From Stenogyne calaminthoides (taxonomy: Eukaryota; Streptophyta; Magnoliopsida; Lamiales; Lamiaceae), in the NCBI GenBank assembly GCA_037126765.1, contig JBBCBC010000034.1:17296691-17360690 (forward strand): a stretch of 64,000 nt of DNA, read 5' to 3'. The position numbers and the translations under genes are program-made. A model generated the notes under the pieces. That model was not told where the DNA came from and made no database searches. It saw only the letters and a list, made by a program, of their open reading frames with translations. Below are positions 12,434-25,105 of the stretch, in pieces. Numbering within the stretch: position 1 is the first letter of the stretch; each line of letters opens with the position of its first letter.

Positions 12434-12435
12434 GT

Positions 12436-14145
12436 TGTTGGGAAATTAGGGGTGCCCGGATCTATTCGAGATGATTTTAAATACATATTTAAATTAATCA
12501 ATTAATTATTAGCGTGAATTAATCCTAAATCAATTCAACATAATAATTAATAAGCGAATAAACAACATGCGTACACGTAATCCACGTAAATCCTAAGCAT
12601 GCGGAATCTAGGAGTTACGAGATTACTAACCTCTTGTAGAGACAACTGATGAGACGATGGATCAACCCAAAGAGCCTTCTCAAATATGTTCCAAGTCCAC
12701 GAACGCAATCCGGTGGGAGGATTCTCACGAATGATTTTAATAAGAGAGAAAACCAAAAATATTTTGTCACCACCTTTGTGGATTTCTAATATTTCCAACA
12801 CATGAAATTGCAGTTGGGAATGAAAAATTCATCCCCTATATATAGGGAGGGGGTGGCCGGTTTTTTGAGGAAAAAATAAGGGGAGAAAATCTTTTTCTTG
12901 ATCTTCAAGAAATTTTGAATATATCTCCTATATTCTTTTCTCCTTAATTAAATTCTTCCAAAAAAAATCTTATTCCCCTTTTATCCCAAATTTTCGAAAA
13001 TTACAAGGAAGAAGGAGTCAAAATTTGACTTCTTGAATTTATGGGATAATTATGTATTCCAAGAATACTTATCTCTTTCCATAAAATCTTTTCAAGAAAA
13101 TCAAGAAAATCTTTCTCTTCCTTATTCCTACAAATTTCAAAAATTACAAAAATATTAGGCAAGAATATTTTCTTCTCTCTTTCATTAATTGGACTTTATT
13201 TTGAGCTATTTGAGGGGACTTTAGGAGAATTAAGATTGGACCTCCAATGGACTATGAGCTATAATATTGGGCCAAATATTATTCAAAGTCCATTAATATT
13301 AATTTATTCCACTATAAAATTAATATTGAACTATCCATCTTAACCCATATTATGACTTTACTATAATATGGCTCCCGGTCATTATTTCCCGTGTTTAAGA
13401 TTATTTTAGTCCATTAATTAATTAAGCCACTGAACAAGCTTTATATTAATTAATATCTTTATCCTTGGAGTAAAGACAGCTCAACATTATTATCCATACC
13501 GGAAATAAATTTCCACTTGCAAGATTTGGTATGATAAAGGTTATGAGCCCACCAAGTGGACAAATCAAACAAGACGTACTTGCACACCATTCTCCATATT
13601 AAATGTCAGCAATCGTCATGTAATTAATAATATTGCCCAAGATATAAGGTATCGAATCGCAATGACTCTCTTCCTATCATAAGTCAAAGAAATATTTATT
13701 AATTTCACACGATCCTATTTAAGGGACGGAGATTAATAAATAACACACCACTGATGTCTAATTCTTGTATATTCAGTACCGAAGAATTTATTCTCCTATA
13801 GGTCCTATTCAGCGCATCCAAATGCACTAGTATAATCTCTTGATCAAGACAAGTCAATCTGAGCCTTATACATCAACCTTTCATGATGGTTTGTTCATTT
13901 CCATCTAGATTGTGAATTTGTACTTAATTATGAGGAGCTGTTAATTTGATCTTCTGTGATCTGGTATCACCAAATTAACTATAACGTAATACGTACTGAC
14001 TTATTGAACGAGTTTGCAATAAATATATATAACATCCATACATATTTAAATGCAACAGTGATTGATAATTTATTTCAGTAAATAAATAAGAAAATTCAGT
14101 TTGGTTATACAAAGTAAAAGTATATTTTTCAGTATAACCCCAACA
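12436..14145 (-). repeat. 5' LTR of Copia B
   Basis: This 1710-bp LTR is bounded by TGTTGGGAAATT next to the primer site and CCCCAACA at 14145. It is closely similar to 5689-6911 over the shared part. Its far left end resembles the Copia C LTR, so B and C are related families. It should hold the element promoter; I did not locate a convincing TATA box. Confidence 0.9.
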
Positions 14146-14196
14146 CCTTCTATGCACCAAATATATTGTGCAATTTAAGTGTATTTTTAGATATTA

Positions 14197-14433
14197 CTAC
14201 CTCCGTCCCAGAATAACGTGCACACCACCTTTATTATCGAGTTTTAGTGAGCGGGTTATTTATTAGTATTTCAAATGATAAAGTGATTTTTAAGGATGAG
14301 TATTATAGATCTACCTCTCATCTTTTATATGAATCTTTAAAAATTATTTTATCATTTCAAATATTAATAAAAAACTCGCTCGCAAAAACACGTGAAAACA
14401 GTAAAAGTGCACGTTATCACGGGACGGAGGGAG
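14197..14433. mobile_element. Stowaway MITE, 237 bp
   Basis: The terminal inverted repeats read CTACCTCCGTCCCAGAATAA on the left and, on the reverse strand, CTCCCTCCGTCCCGTGATAA on the right. TA dinucleotides flank both ends (14195-14196, 14434-14435). It has no coding capacity. It shares internal sequence (TTATTTATTAGTATTT, AAAAACTCG) with the MITE at 48748-48984, which has the same length. It would be mobilised by a Tc1/mariner transposase. Confidence 0.9.
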
Positions 14434-14816
14434 TATTAATTATCATACAAATTAAATGTATTTTTAAACAATATTAATTATGTTTATTGAATAATAATAT
14501 TTAGTGAAAATAATTAATATATTTGAATTGTATGGTGCACCTGATACACAAAAAAACTTATTTTTTTTATTATAAGCATATGGACTAAATATATATTTTT
14601 TATAAGTATTGACATATTTGTAAAAATAATGTAAATTTAGAAAATGTAAAATTAATTTATATAAATGAACAATAGATGATTGTGCCCTTTGTCTAATTTT
14701 TATTTACATATTTGTAAAAAGTCTATCCCAAATTTAATTGAACAATTCGCTCAATTTTTTTTTTAATTGAACAATTTATAAGTAGCAATAAATTAGTTTT
14801 TTTTTCTTTTTCTTGA

Positions 14817-14972
14817 GTGAGTCTCATGTGCACTAAATGCACCATGCACTTCATATTGTATTTTAAAATTTTGCATCTTGTTTAACTGAATTTGCGACTT
14901 GTATACTGAAACGTGCAACAAGTTTTGAAATTCTAAAACATAATGTGGAGTGCACGGTGTACTTGATGCATT
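14817..14972. repeat. Hairpin MITE-like element, copy 1
   Basis: This is an imperfect inverted repeat. The left arm runs GAGTCTCATGTGCACTAAATGCACCATGCACTT (broken here: GAGTCTCATGTGCAC, then TGCACCATGCACTT), and the right arm GGAGTGCACGGTGTACTTGATGC is close to its reverse complement. The interior repeats pieces such as GTGCAACAAG. It belongs to the family also seen at 15904, 45596, 46724, 50489 and 59497. Confidence 0.6.
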
Positions 14973-15215
14973 CAAAAACCTACCATTTTTTCCTTTTATA
15001 TATACTTCTAAAACATCTCAATGTTACACATTATGACATTATTTTTTCTACGTTAAAATTAATTTTATTTCATTTAATTTACATATATGTCATTATTTTA
15101 TTATTTAACCCCTTATCAAAAAGCAATTTTACCCATTTTAATAATAATAAATAACTTCTATATTAAAACTCGTGCAAATAGTAAATATTCAAATAAAAAT
15201 GGGGCGAAGAATGCA

Positions 15216-15469
15216 CTCCCTCCGTCCCAGAAAAAATTGTCCTTTTTTTCTTTTGGACGTCCCACAAATATTTTTCACACCAAAAAAAGAAAATTTCCTC
15301 ACAATATTCACATATTTACATTAAATGTCATTATTTTTGGGGCCGACATATATACTCAATTCATAATTTATTTATTTTATATATATAAACTTACTATATT
15401 AACTCATTATACTTTTTTCTTAACATGTGTGCTATAAAATTGGGGCAAAAATTTATGGAATGGAGCGAG
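15216..15469. mobile_element. Stowaway-like MITE, second subfamily
   Basis: The left end CTCCCTCCGTCCCAGAAAAA and the right end, which reads CTCGCTCCATTCC on the reverse strand, delimit 254 bp. TA follows the right end; the left flank is CA, probably a mutated TA. The subterminal sequence (TTGTCC, then GGACGTCCCACAAAT) resembles the left end of MLE2 at 55166, hinting at a related mariner source. Confidence 0.75.
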
Positions 15470-15472
15470 TAT

Positions 15473-15542
15473 TAATTAGTTTGGGAGTAGGAAAGAGTTT
15501 GGTGTTGTAATTAGTTTGGGAGTAGGAAAGAGTTTGGTGTTG
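15473..15542. repeat. Perfect 35-bp tandem duplication
   Basis: Two identical 35-bp units (15473-15507 and 15508-15542), each beginning TAATTAGTTTGGGAGTAGG, sit directly beside the MITE's right end. The lack of any mismatch suggests a recent slippage or repair event. Confidence 0.85.
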
Positions 15543-15903
15543 CTTTCTGTGTTTGCTTTTTATCATCTCTTCTTTCTCATTCTTCTTATTGGCAAAATGT
15601 TCGAGGGAGGGCCTCAACCTTCACATTTGGAGTGGGACAAAAAAGGACTATTGTTTGCAGATTGAGAAAGACAGATAGTGATTAATGTGTTATCAACGAG
15701 TGGAGTAGAAGCGACTCTTTTCTTGCCCATCTCAACCAACATTCATCGCTCACATTCTGCGACTAAAAACGTCATGGGCCGCGCCCCTTTGCAGAACCCT
15801 TTAAATGCTCTATTTTTTTAGCGAGACTCATGATTTTAAATTACACGTTTTTTTTTTAATTGTTACGTGAGTGCAACAAAATTAGATTAAATTTTGTATA
15901 CAT

Positions 15904-16117
15904 TTAGATGCACCGTGTACTCCTAATGCATTTTAGAAACATGTAATTTATTATACTAAAATATTCATTTTGTTTACGTTGAGCCGTATAATTATTAATA
16001 TGAAAAATAACTGCACGGTTCAGTATACAAAAGTGACATATTTTATTATAGCAAATTACATGATTCTAAAATGTACTATGAGTGCACGATGCACCTGGAT
16101 GCACATGACACCACTCA
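15904..16117. repeat. Hairpin MITE-like element, copy 2
   Basis: The left arm (GATGCACCGTGTACTCCTAA, then TGCATTTTAGAAACATG) pairs with the right arm (CATGATTCTAAAATGTAC, then GAGTGCACGATGCACC). The centre holds TTATTATACTAAAATATTC-type sequence also seen in the other copies. It is about 214 bp and non-coding. Confidence 0.65.
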
Positions 16118-16312
16118 CAAAATTATATTATACTTTATAGTAATAATAAAAGAATTTTGTATTTTAGAGTAATAGTTTGGCCAAATTATACCTTGTACTA
16201 ATTTTGTCATTTTTTTTTTTAAAAAAAAAAACTTCAAAAAACTAATGCGTATTTTTAGAATCAAATTTTTCATTTTTTTAAGTTGCCAATAGTTTTTCAT
16301 TTTGAGAATATT

Positions 16313-16453
16313 TTATGTGAAATTGGTTTACCGTACACCACTCATACTATAGTATTAGTTTATTTTACCGTACACCACTTATGTAAATACACTATAGTAT
16401 TAGTTTCTACAAGTAATAGTATGAGTGGTGCACGATAAACCAATTTCATATGA
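16313..16453. repeat. Short foldback repeat
   Basis: The left arm (TGAAATTGGTTTACCGTACA, then CCACTCATACTA) is nearly the exact reverse complement of the right arm (TAGTATGAGTGGTGCACGAT, then AAACCAATTTCA). A second, partial copy of the arm (ACCGTACACCACTTATG) sits in the loop. It looks like a small MITE; its superfamily is unknown. Confidence 0.65.
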
Positions 16454-16668
16454 AACATTGCCTTTAAAAATATGAGTATCACTATTTGACAGTGATTACA
16501 AACATTATCTATATAAAAAATGAAATGGGTGTTGTCATATAAGTGATTTGGCTTTTAATTACTTTTTTTTTTAAGGAAAGTTCATTAATAATGAATGAAG
16601 GGGTACAAAGGATACACAATACAAAGTTTCGAACTGTACACGAATAACCAACTAGCAGTCAAGGTCTA

Positions 16669-17580
16669 TGTTGTGTTCGATATAATAAATCAGGATTAAT
16701 CGAACATCAAAGAGCGACACGTGTAATATTCGAACAAAGTAATCATGCCTAGTGGATAAGTTACTTTTTGTTCGCCAACCGATCAGAATTGCTCGACCAG
16801 CCTACCGAACAAACGTATCCGTTACTCAGGTCAGGAAAGAAGGAATCAGATAAGCTAAATCGAGAAGGCCATAAGCAAAACTGAGGATTCAGGCGGCCAA
16901 AATACTCGGAAATCCTGAAGGGTCAGAGTACTTGACACTCAAATATCCCGAAGACCCAAATATCCTGAGGGCTCAGTGTGCTCGAGGAGGACAATCTTCC
17001 AGCATAAAACTGACATGATTAAAGAGGCGAACAAAACATCCAACCGAACAAGAGATTAATTTGGACGATCAAAAGAGCATCCTCTGAGACAAAGCTAGCA
17101 CGAAGATCAATCTAGAAGACGAAAATTTGGAAACATGGCAACACCACAGGGGTTCTTGCATGATCTAAAGACTCCAGCTCATGCTATACCAACCCAGCTC
17201 ATGCTTACCGGAGTGCTATAAAGGGAAGAAAAAATAAGAAGATAAGGGTTCAGAAAAATAGCCTACAAAAATCCCCAGAGAGGAGAGGAACTAAAAAATT
17301 CGAGTGATCATCCACATATGCAAAAACCCTAGCACTCATTTTGCTAACAGAAAAAATTATCTTTATCTGCATCGATTCATCTTCATTAGATGTATCAAGA
17401 ACTGTGCGATGTGAAGCTCATAATACAATATCTCGGCTTGGTATGCCCCGGAGTAGTCATTTCTTTTAATGGGTCAACAAATTCATCTTATTTACCGTTT
17501 ATTTTACATGTATATGTTTTGTTTGCGAGTTGTTACCAAATTAGCCACATAATATTCATCAACTAAAACGACTCGCGACA
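16669..17580 (+). repeat. 5' LTR of the Gypsy element
   Basis: This 912-bp LTR is nearly the same as 28758-29676; differences are scattered substitutions and small indels, concentrated near 16790-16850. A possible promoter/leader zone is GGAGTGCTATAAAGGGAAGA near 17211, which contains a TATAAAG box. Minus-strand LINE sequence lies directly outside. Confidence 0.93.
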
Positions 17581-18099
17581 ATTGGCACTAGAAGGAGGGT
17601 GATATATAAAAAAAAAAAAAACCAACCCATACACGAACCCCTAGTTAGCCGAGGCAGAAAAAAGAAATAAAATGCCTCAATCTAGGAACACACAAAGCGG
17701 AGAGGTCGGAACAAAGCCGACCATATTAAAAAAAAAGCCCGGTGTCGACCTCATAAAGATCGGCAAATGGAGACTATCAATCTTGAGGATATAGCCAATG
17801 ATCCGTGACCCTTACAAAAGCCATCACTTTCTTGTTGCGAAACACGAAAGAGAGGGCGAAAAAGAATTAGCAAAGTTAGAAGCTCAAAAGCATGAAGAGC
17901 AACACTCGTGATACACCGACAAATGAAAGCAAGTTAAAAAAAAAGCGCAAAGCGGGCGAAAAAAAGTTCGATGATCGTCGGATGACGAAACGACCTCAAG
18001 GGTCTAGACCATCGGCGTTTGGACGTTTGAGGCTCTCCGCCAAAGACCGAATCGGCAATAATAGGCGGCAGGATCCGGAAAAGGACATCAATAGAGATG
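17581..18099 (+). other. Gypsy primer site and leader
   Basis: The stretch begins with TTGGCACTAGAAGGAGGG, the expected primer-site position but not the initiator-Met type used by the Copia elements here. An A-rich leader with short open frames follows. Gag-like coding is first recognisable after about 18140. Confidence 0.55.
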
Positions 18100-19640
18100 C
18101 CGCACATTCGAGATCTTCATAAGCATCCATGATGCCGAACAAAAATTGGCGGGAACAAAGTTGTCTATCCATCACCGATTGGGTAGTCAAGGACAAACTT
18201 GGAGAGGGGGACTGCCCCATCACGAGCATGATCCACGGGATCCTCATGATGGGAAACAGCCCCAATCTAAGTCTATCAATCCCACAAAATTTGCGGAAAT
18301 GCAAAAAAGCCATCGAGGAAATACAGCCGACCGGCCGCGACTAAAGCCACCCTCGAGCGAGCACCATACCCCGCTTCGCCATTATCACCCGCCGATCATG
18401 GCGGAAAGTACAAGAGAAAGTCGCAAAGACCCGACCGCCAATTCCCATTTTCGATCTTTGAGTCGGATCCTCATGTCCATCTCAAAGAAATATTTGGACT
18501 TTATGATCGCGATGGGGGCTACGGATGCGACCTTGAAGTGCCGATCATTCCCCATGACTTTGGGTGATCGGGCACATAGGTGGTTTACTACTTTACCCGG
18601 CCTGCGTCCATCACATCTTTTCGCACAAATGGGGCGGCAATTTTTGTCCCACTTTTCATCCATGTGTGTGCTCCTGCGCTACGAAACAAAGGTTGGCGAC
18701 TTTTTCCCAACTAAAAAGGTGAGTCGATCGAGCATACATAGAAAGATTTGATAAATGTTTGTATGATGGAGCCCCAGATTGAAGAGGATGCTAAGATCCT
18801 CGCGGTGGTCGGAGGCCCCGACTTTAAAATGAGACATGTGGAAGGCCATGCATCAAGATTGGCGAACTCATACTCAGAGTTTCGAGAGCGAGCAGCTTAA
18901 AATCATAGCCATGCAAGATTTGCTCGCACAATCACAATTGAGACAGGAGCCTATCGCTAGGAAAGTTTTCGGAAAGAAAACGACAAATGAAGGGGGGTAC
19001 AGACCCCCAGGCTCTTTCAAACCTTTTGAAGAAAGAACAGAAGCAAACGCCCTACGAAGTCTCTTGGGCGTTTCAGCAGAAACTATCTTTAACCAAATTA
19101 AAGATCGGGACATGTTGGACAGGCCAAGAAGAATTGTAATGGATAAGCGTCGACTTAACGCTTCCAAATACTGTAATTATCACGAGTACATCGGGCACAA
19201 TACAAAAAATTGCCGCGATTTACTCCTCCAACTTTGGAAGCTATATGAAGAAAATCGTCTTTCCCAGTTCTTAAAAAAGCCTGCGAACAGGGATTCGCAA
19301 ACAGAAAAAACGGAAGATCGAAGGGGAAAGCGAAAGGCCGAACAAACATCTGACAGTGATCCCGAAGAATCACGTAAGAGATCTGAAACGTCCAAAAGAG
19401 GGCCTCCTACTGTGGGAAGAGGTCGAGAAAGCCAAGAAATCCACATGATACGTCCTGAATATGGTCATGTGGGTGGATGTTACCAGGCACCAACGTTATC
19501 TAACAGACGCAAAAAGATGGAGATGCGTGCCATGCAGGACATCCATCAGGTGAAGGTGGCGAGCGCATCATCTAGTTCCCCACCTACACACCAAATCATT
19601 TTTTTGGAGAGGGCGATCTCGATGGAATTATAACTCCCCA
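18100..19640 (+). pseudogene. Gypsy gag, broken
   Basis: Two plus-strand blocks in different frames give a Tat-type gag. 18146-18751 carries the retrotransposon gag core (FMIAMGATDATLKCRSFPMT, then LGDRAHRWFTTLPGLRPSHLF). 18836-19633 carries a downstream charged region with a zinc-binding cluster (CNYHEYIGHNTKNC, about 19170-19215) and a basic KRK/RKR tail. Gag would assemble the particle and package RNA. A frameshift near 18735-18830 separates the blocks, and no start codon is clearly right. The linker before the first block is rich in H, S and P. Confidence 0.78.
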
Positions 19641-22600
19641 CAGCGACTCCTTAACCATCGGTGCTTTCGTCTCCTTGGGTTGAAGGTACATCGCCTCTTA
19701 GTTGATACTAGAGCTTATGCGAACATTTTGTTAAATCAATACCCTTCGCCGGATGGAAAAACAAGTTGGGGATTTGGCGGTTATATTGAACCATGTAATC
19801 ATACTATAATGGGTTTTGGGGAATCAGAACCCGACCCTATGGCATGATTAGGTTAGGAGTCGAGCTAGAATCAACTTTGAATTCGGACATTGACGAACTA
19901 GGATGTTAGATTTTGTAATCGTCGATGTTGATCTACTTATAACGGGTTTCTAGGTCGCCCGTTTATTCAGAATTCAAAGCGGCTCGTTTCGTATTACTAT
20001 TGTGTTAAATTTCCGACACAAGATGGAGCGGGAAGTGTAAAGGAGATCAAAAAAAAGCTCGAGATTGTTTTGCTATCATGTGTACGGAAAAACAAAATAT
20101 TGTTAACATGATGGAACAAAAAGGGGAGATTGGTGAGTCAAGCCGTGAGCAAAAACCCGCCTAAACATTTTAAGGCGAACATAAGTTCGACGGGCATAAC
20201 TTCTCGCCCGAAGCGAGAATCTGTGAACACTGATTCGGGTTGGCAACTAGTTCCTCGGATCTCCTAGATCAAATGAATATCGATCTGCCGAATGAGCAAA
20301 ACGGACCTAGAGCCTCGCGATAGGTTTTGAACCCATGGAGTTGATGGCGACCCGGGGGGGTCCATCCAAGATCCTCGGTGGAAAAAAAAAAGCGAGCAAC
20401 CCTGTTGAGCAACTGGAGCCAATCAATGTCGACGAAACGGACCGAGTTAGAAGTGTTCGTTGGCTCGAAATACCGAACAATCCGAACAAAAATGATTGCT
20501 TACCTTCAAGCAAACTTAGATGTGTTCGCATGGTCACGAGGACATGGTTGGAATAGATCCGAGCATATACGCCACTCCCTCAACCTTGATCCAATACAAG
20601 CTCAGTTGTCCAAAAACGCGAAAAGTTTAGTCGAGAAAAATATGCGGCGATGAATAATGAAATCAAAAAAGTCGCTTGACAACAAAACCGATCCGAGAGG
20701 TAAAATGCCCAAGATGGCTTGTGAACCCGTGCTCGATTCGCCAAATCCAATGGATCTTGAGAGGCGTGTATTGATTTCACCGATTTGAATAAGGCATGTC
20801 AAAAGATAATTTTTCGATGCCGCACATTGATTATTTGGTTGATATCTGCCGGGCCATGAACTCATGACTTTCATGGATGCATTTCTTTGGTTATCACCAA
20901 ATACCCATACATCTGACGATCAAAAGGATCGGCATTCTGCGGTGAAAAGAATATGTGGCGGGGCAACGCGATGCCTTTCGGACTAAAGAATGTGAACAAC
21001 GTATCAACGTTTGGTGAACAAGATGTTCGGCGAATACATCGGCCGGACAATTGAAGTATACATTGATGATATTGTGGTAAAAAGCGAACAAAAGGAAGAC
21101 CACATCATCCACCTCACACAAAGCGTTCGATATACTCGGAAATACAATATGAAGTTAAATCCCAAGAAATGTAGCTTTGGGGTTCACTCGGAAATTCCTC
21201 GGACATATGGTTAGTCGGCGGGGATTGAAGCGAACCCTTCAAAGATTCAAGCCATGCTCGATATGCAAGCCCCGAGAAATTTGAAAGAGGTCCAAAAGTT
21301 AGGACGGTTAGCCTCCGTGAGCCGATTTATATCACTTAGGCGGGGACAAATGTAAACCTTTCTTTGATACATTAAAGGGAAATTTCGATGGACCGAGCAT
21401 TGCCAAAATGCATTTGAATCATTGAAGCGATTACCTTGCAGATACTCGGACCTTCATCTAAGCCTATCGAGCGAACAACTCTATTTATCTTCTTTGCGTC
21501 CGAACATGCAATCGATCTTTGTGCAAATGCAGGCGAAAGGACCCACATTTGCGGATTTACTATGTTAGCCAAGTCTTTAAAAGAGGCCGAACTCGGTATC
21601 CTCCTTTGGAAAAAATTAACAGATATACCGTAATGAGTGTGCGAAAATTGCGACCATATTTTTTCGACCACTCGGTTGAGGTATTGACCGCATTTCCATT
21701 CGCTGAAGTCCTCCACCGACCAGATACTTCGGGCAGGTTGCTCAAATGGGCGGTGGAGTTAGGACAATTCGGCATTACGTTCGCTCCACGAACAGCAGCG
21801 AAGGGCCAAGCTATGGCCAATTTCATGGTTGAATTGACATATCCACAAATTCCTGAAAAAATTGTCGATCAACCATGGCACATGTATGTTGATGGTTCAT
21901 CAACAAGTTCAAGAGCCGGAGCAGGCGTAGTTCTCATCAGCCCAACCAAACAAACATTTACAACAGCCATCCGATTTGATTTCCCAGCTACAAATAATGA
22001 AGCTGAATATGAAGCATTGATCGCTGGACTACAGATGGCAATGACAATGGGAATCAAGAGGCTGATGATCTATAGCGATTCGGATAATTGTTTATCAAGT
22101 AAAAAGAAAGTCTGGCCCGAGGTGAACGGATGGCACAATATCAACGATTTTGCAAAAGAATTTCTCGAGCATTTTGAACAAGTTTTTATCGAGCGATTAC
22201 CCACGATTGGGTAATTCTTTTTCGGCGACGCTTTTGGCACGCTGGCAACATGGCGAGAAGGAGGAGCGAACACAATGAACATTGTGGTAAATCACACGGC
22301 ATACGCGCCATCAGTTCCCAGAATTATGATCGCCCAAATAACAAGCGGACAAGAAACTTGGATGACTCCAATAATGAGTTACTTACAAAAGGGACTTCTC
22401 CCTGAAAATAGGGCACAAAATTTGCTTTCGCCTCAGTTCTGATCTGCTTTCGATATACTATTATAGGCGAGCATTTGTACAAAAAAGCTTCTCACTTCCA
22501 CTTACGAAGTGTATTACTCTGAAGAAAGACATGTATACGCAACAAATCCATGATGGAGTATCGGAAATCATACAGTGGGCTCAAATCACGGCACATAAAA

Positions 22601-23420
22601 TAATCGAGCAAGGTTATTATTGGCCAACCCTTAAAAAGGATTCGCTCGCATATGCTTTCATGGCGTGTCATTAGTGCGGTACATGCTCGCATTTATTCAT
22701 AGCCCTTTGAAGAATTGGTGTCGGTTTATAGCCCATGGCCTTTTTGCCAAATGGGGATCGATTTGATCGGCCCATTTCCTCTTGGCACATCGGGAGTTAG
22801 ATATCTTTGTGGTGGCCGTTGATTATTATACTAAATGGGGAAGAAGCGAGGCCATTGTCAAGATCACCGAACAAAGGATGTGGAACTTTGTTTGGAAAAG
22901 TATCATCTGTCGATTTGGGCTTCCCCAATCATTGGTCGCGATAACGACAAACAATTCGATGGAAGTGAATTCGGACAAAATTGTGCTCATTTGGGGCATA
23001 AAAAACACTACTCAACTCCATATTATCCCCGGTCAAGCGGTCAAGTTGAAGCCGTTAATAAAATTATCAAGCATACCCTCAAATTTAGACTTGATAATTC
23101 GAGGGAGGATGGGGTCAAGAGTTGCACGAAATATTATGGGCTTATCGAACAACTTTCGAACATCAAGCTGCGGAGACCCCGTTTGCTTTAGCATTTGGTG
23201 CGGAAAATTTATTATACCCGAAATCAAGATTCAAGTCATCGAACAATGACTTTCGGAGAGCATATTAATGACGGCGCTTCGCTCGAATTGAGACACTGTT
23301 GGAAGAAAGAAGACTGGAGGTGATTTCAAGAATGCTATGTATAAAAAAGAGATCGAAAAAGTTTTATAATTCAAAAAGTCCTAACGCTTGAGGTTCAATG
23401 TGGGCGATTTGGTTTTAAAG
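19641..23420 (+). pseudogene. Gypsy pol (protease, RT, RNase H, integrase), broken
   Basis: The domain order is legible despite many frameshifts. Protease-like VHRLLVDTRAYANILL is near 19680-19735, with the usual DTG changed to DTR. RT includes VYIDDIVVKS at 21056-21085, so the catalytic box is kept. RNase H (HMYVDGSS, then NNEAEYEALIAGLQMA) spans about 21880-22080. The integrase core lies in about 22740-23200 with RDNDKQFDGSEF and YYPRSSGQVEAVNK. The protease change and the density of small frameshifts rule out activity. Protease-RT-RNase H-integrase order is the Gypsy order, unlike the Copia elements in this window. Confidence 0.82.
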
Positions 23421-24949
23421 GCGATCAATGGGGTACCAAGTGGTGTGTTCGATTCGAGCATGGGAAGGTCCTTTCGAGTCACGAGCGTTTGCTAAGCGGG
23501 GCATATGACTTGGAGGACTGAATGGAGTCCCATTGTCTTACTTCGTGTGGAACGCGTCAAATTTGAAAAAAAATACTATCAATAAAGGCGAGCATAGTAT
23601 CGGCCGAACAAAGTTAAAACAGCTAAAGCGAGCATATTGTTGGCCGAACACAATGTTCTGTATAGCTTAAACGAATACAAAGGGCCGAACATAATCAGTC
23701 ATTCAGTTCAAACGAGTAGGACGACCATAAAAGAAGAGTATATAATTTTCGATGCATATCTTCAAGATCTTTGGGCAAGACTATCGTTAAACGAAGATAC
23801 GTGTCAAAAGCGGGTTGTCGCCAGAAGATACATATCGGAACGAGTTGACAAGTGGTGGCGACCATGCGAGGATGAGTTAATTTTTTGAGCAAGTTTGTCA
23901 AAAAGCCGAACGGATGTCAAAAGGGGAACAAAAATAAAGAGCTAGCACCGACTACTGTACCAAAGACCGACTTGGGATAGTTCTATAAATAGGGGCATAC
24001 TGATAGCTGAAAAAAAGAAAAAAAAAACATATGAAGAAGAAAAAAGGAAAAATACTGCGATTCTCAGAAGGAAGTCGGTTTAGTATGCCCCCAGACGTAG
24101 AAGAATTCGGTTCTCGATTCAAAGAATCATTCAAATTTGAATCAGCGTCGCCCTAATCTGGCGTCTTTTACCCCGTATGACTTTGCGAGCACAGGTTGAA
24201 GCTCGTTGCGGACTCAAGATGCTCGGCAGAGTCATGGTTGCCACTCCACGTTACTCACTGCTTACGCAGTAATAAGCCATGAGTCCCCTATGCATCCCCA
24301 AAATCTCCTCCGAAGGGGAGGGATGTCATAGTGTCCGCTCAAAACAAGATGCGGATGCTGATGCTCAGGCATCTATTGGAGGGGACAGAATGGTGCGAGC
24401 TGAAAGTTTTGCTCGCACCTATTTTAGGCGAGCAGGAATGCGCGCCACATGCTCATGCCCGCAGCCGCCCGCATAACCACAACTTGTCCAGGAGGGACAA
24501 AAGTTTATCTTCTTCTTTGCTGAGCATGTTACAAAAAGAAAGAAAAGGTAGACAGGATGATGTGCCACATACTTGTCAACATCAATTCTGCGGACAAGGT
24601 GAGGCCAGTTCGTGTCTACTCAAGACAAGGTTTAAATTCAAAACCCTAGTCTGATGACAATAAGTTGTGTAATAGATAGTCTTCTTCAGATATGAAGGAT
24701 GTAATAGAATACAAAGTGTTGCAAAAAGAAAAAGAAAGATATATGTACTTTTGTTCGCTAAGATTTTCTAGTTAAGCCTATTTTGAGGTCGCACCTAAGC
24801 CGGACGACCCGAACAAAAAAACGAAACGAGCCAGTCTATGTTCACTGACGAACGAGTTAGTACTCTAATTCATGACAAAAAGTGAGTAATGGGCACTTGA
24901 TGCAGATAAGACGACTAGTACTTTACAGATACCCGTAACCTGGCGGGTG
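23421..24949 (+). other. Gypsy spacer behind pol
   Basis: No coding domain is recognised. Motifs such as GGCCGAACA and GCGAGCATA recur (for example 23586-23660). 24180-24320 is relatively GC-rich, with short inverted motifs (CCTCCGAAGGGGAGG). It is probably the 3' untranslated part of the element. Confidence 0.5.
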
Positions 24950-25105
24950 ACGAGTCTTGGTCGCAGACTAAATAAGACGACCCTAAGACGAAGTGATCGC
25001 ACTTAAATAAGACGATCGCAAGACCAAGAAAGGGGGTTCATAAAGTAACCCATCTGGTCGCATCTAAATAAGACGATCAACCGATTGCAACGTCAATAAG
25101 ACAAT
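24950..25105 (+). repeat. Degenerate short tandem repeats in the Gypsy 3' region
   Basis: The motif family TCGCA-CT-AAATAAGACGATC recurs at about 24960, 24993, 25050 and 25085, spaced roughly 30-60 bp. Tandem repeats in the 3' untranslated region are common in Tat-lineage elements. No function is shown. Confidence 0.6.

Larger units (their letters stand above)
11033..12435 (-). other. 5' leader of Copia B with GC-rich block
   Basis: About 1.4 kb lies between gag and the 5' LTR. Most is AT-rich. A sharply GC-rich, CpG-dense block sits at roughly 11690-12115, and Copia C has a counterpart at roughly 40590-41095. Plus-strand open stretches in the block are antisense to the element and probably result from base composition. 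Confidence 0.6.
5689..14145 (-). mobile_element. Angela-like Ty1/Copia retrotransposon B
   Basis: This is a minus-strand Copia element with its right (5') LTR at 12436-14145, then primer site, long leader, gag-protease-integrase (9155-10957), reverse transcriptase and RNase H (7023-9133), a polypurine tract, and the left (3') LTR. That LTR is present from 5689 to 6911; its remainder was displaced beyond the left edge by Copia A. LTRs of about 1.7 kb with TGTTGGG/CCCAACA ends, together with pol motifs such as ETFSPVAMLKS and DVKTAFLNG, fit the Angela/Tork group. Frameshifts and stops, including loss of a catalytic RT aspartate, make it non-autonomous. Confidence 0.88.
14434..16563. other. AT-rich spacer between the Copia nest and the LINE
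   Basis: Apart from the listed miniature elements I see no gene here. 14434-14816 and 15543-15903 hold only short open frames with biased composition. An A/T homopolymer pair lies at about 16210-16232. Confidence 0.6.

Noticed and set aside
24950..25105. CRISPR-like array of short repeats
   Set aside because: Repeats are degenerate, irregularly spaced, and sit in the 3' region of a plant Gypsy element; no adjacent cas-like genes.
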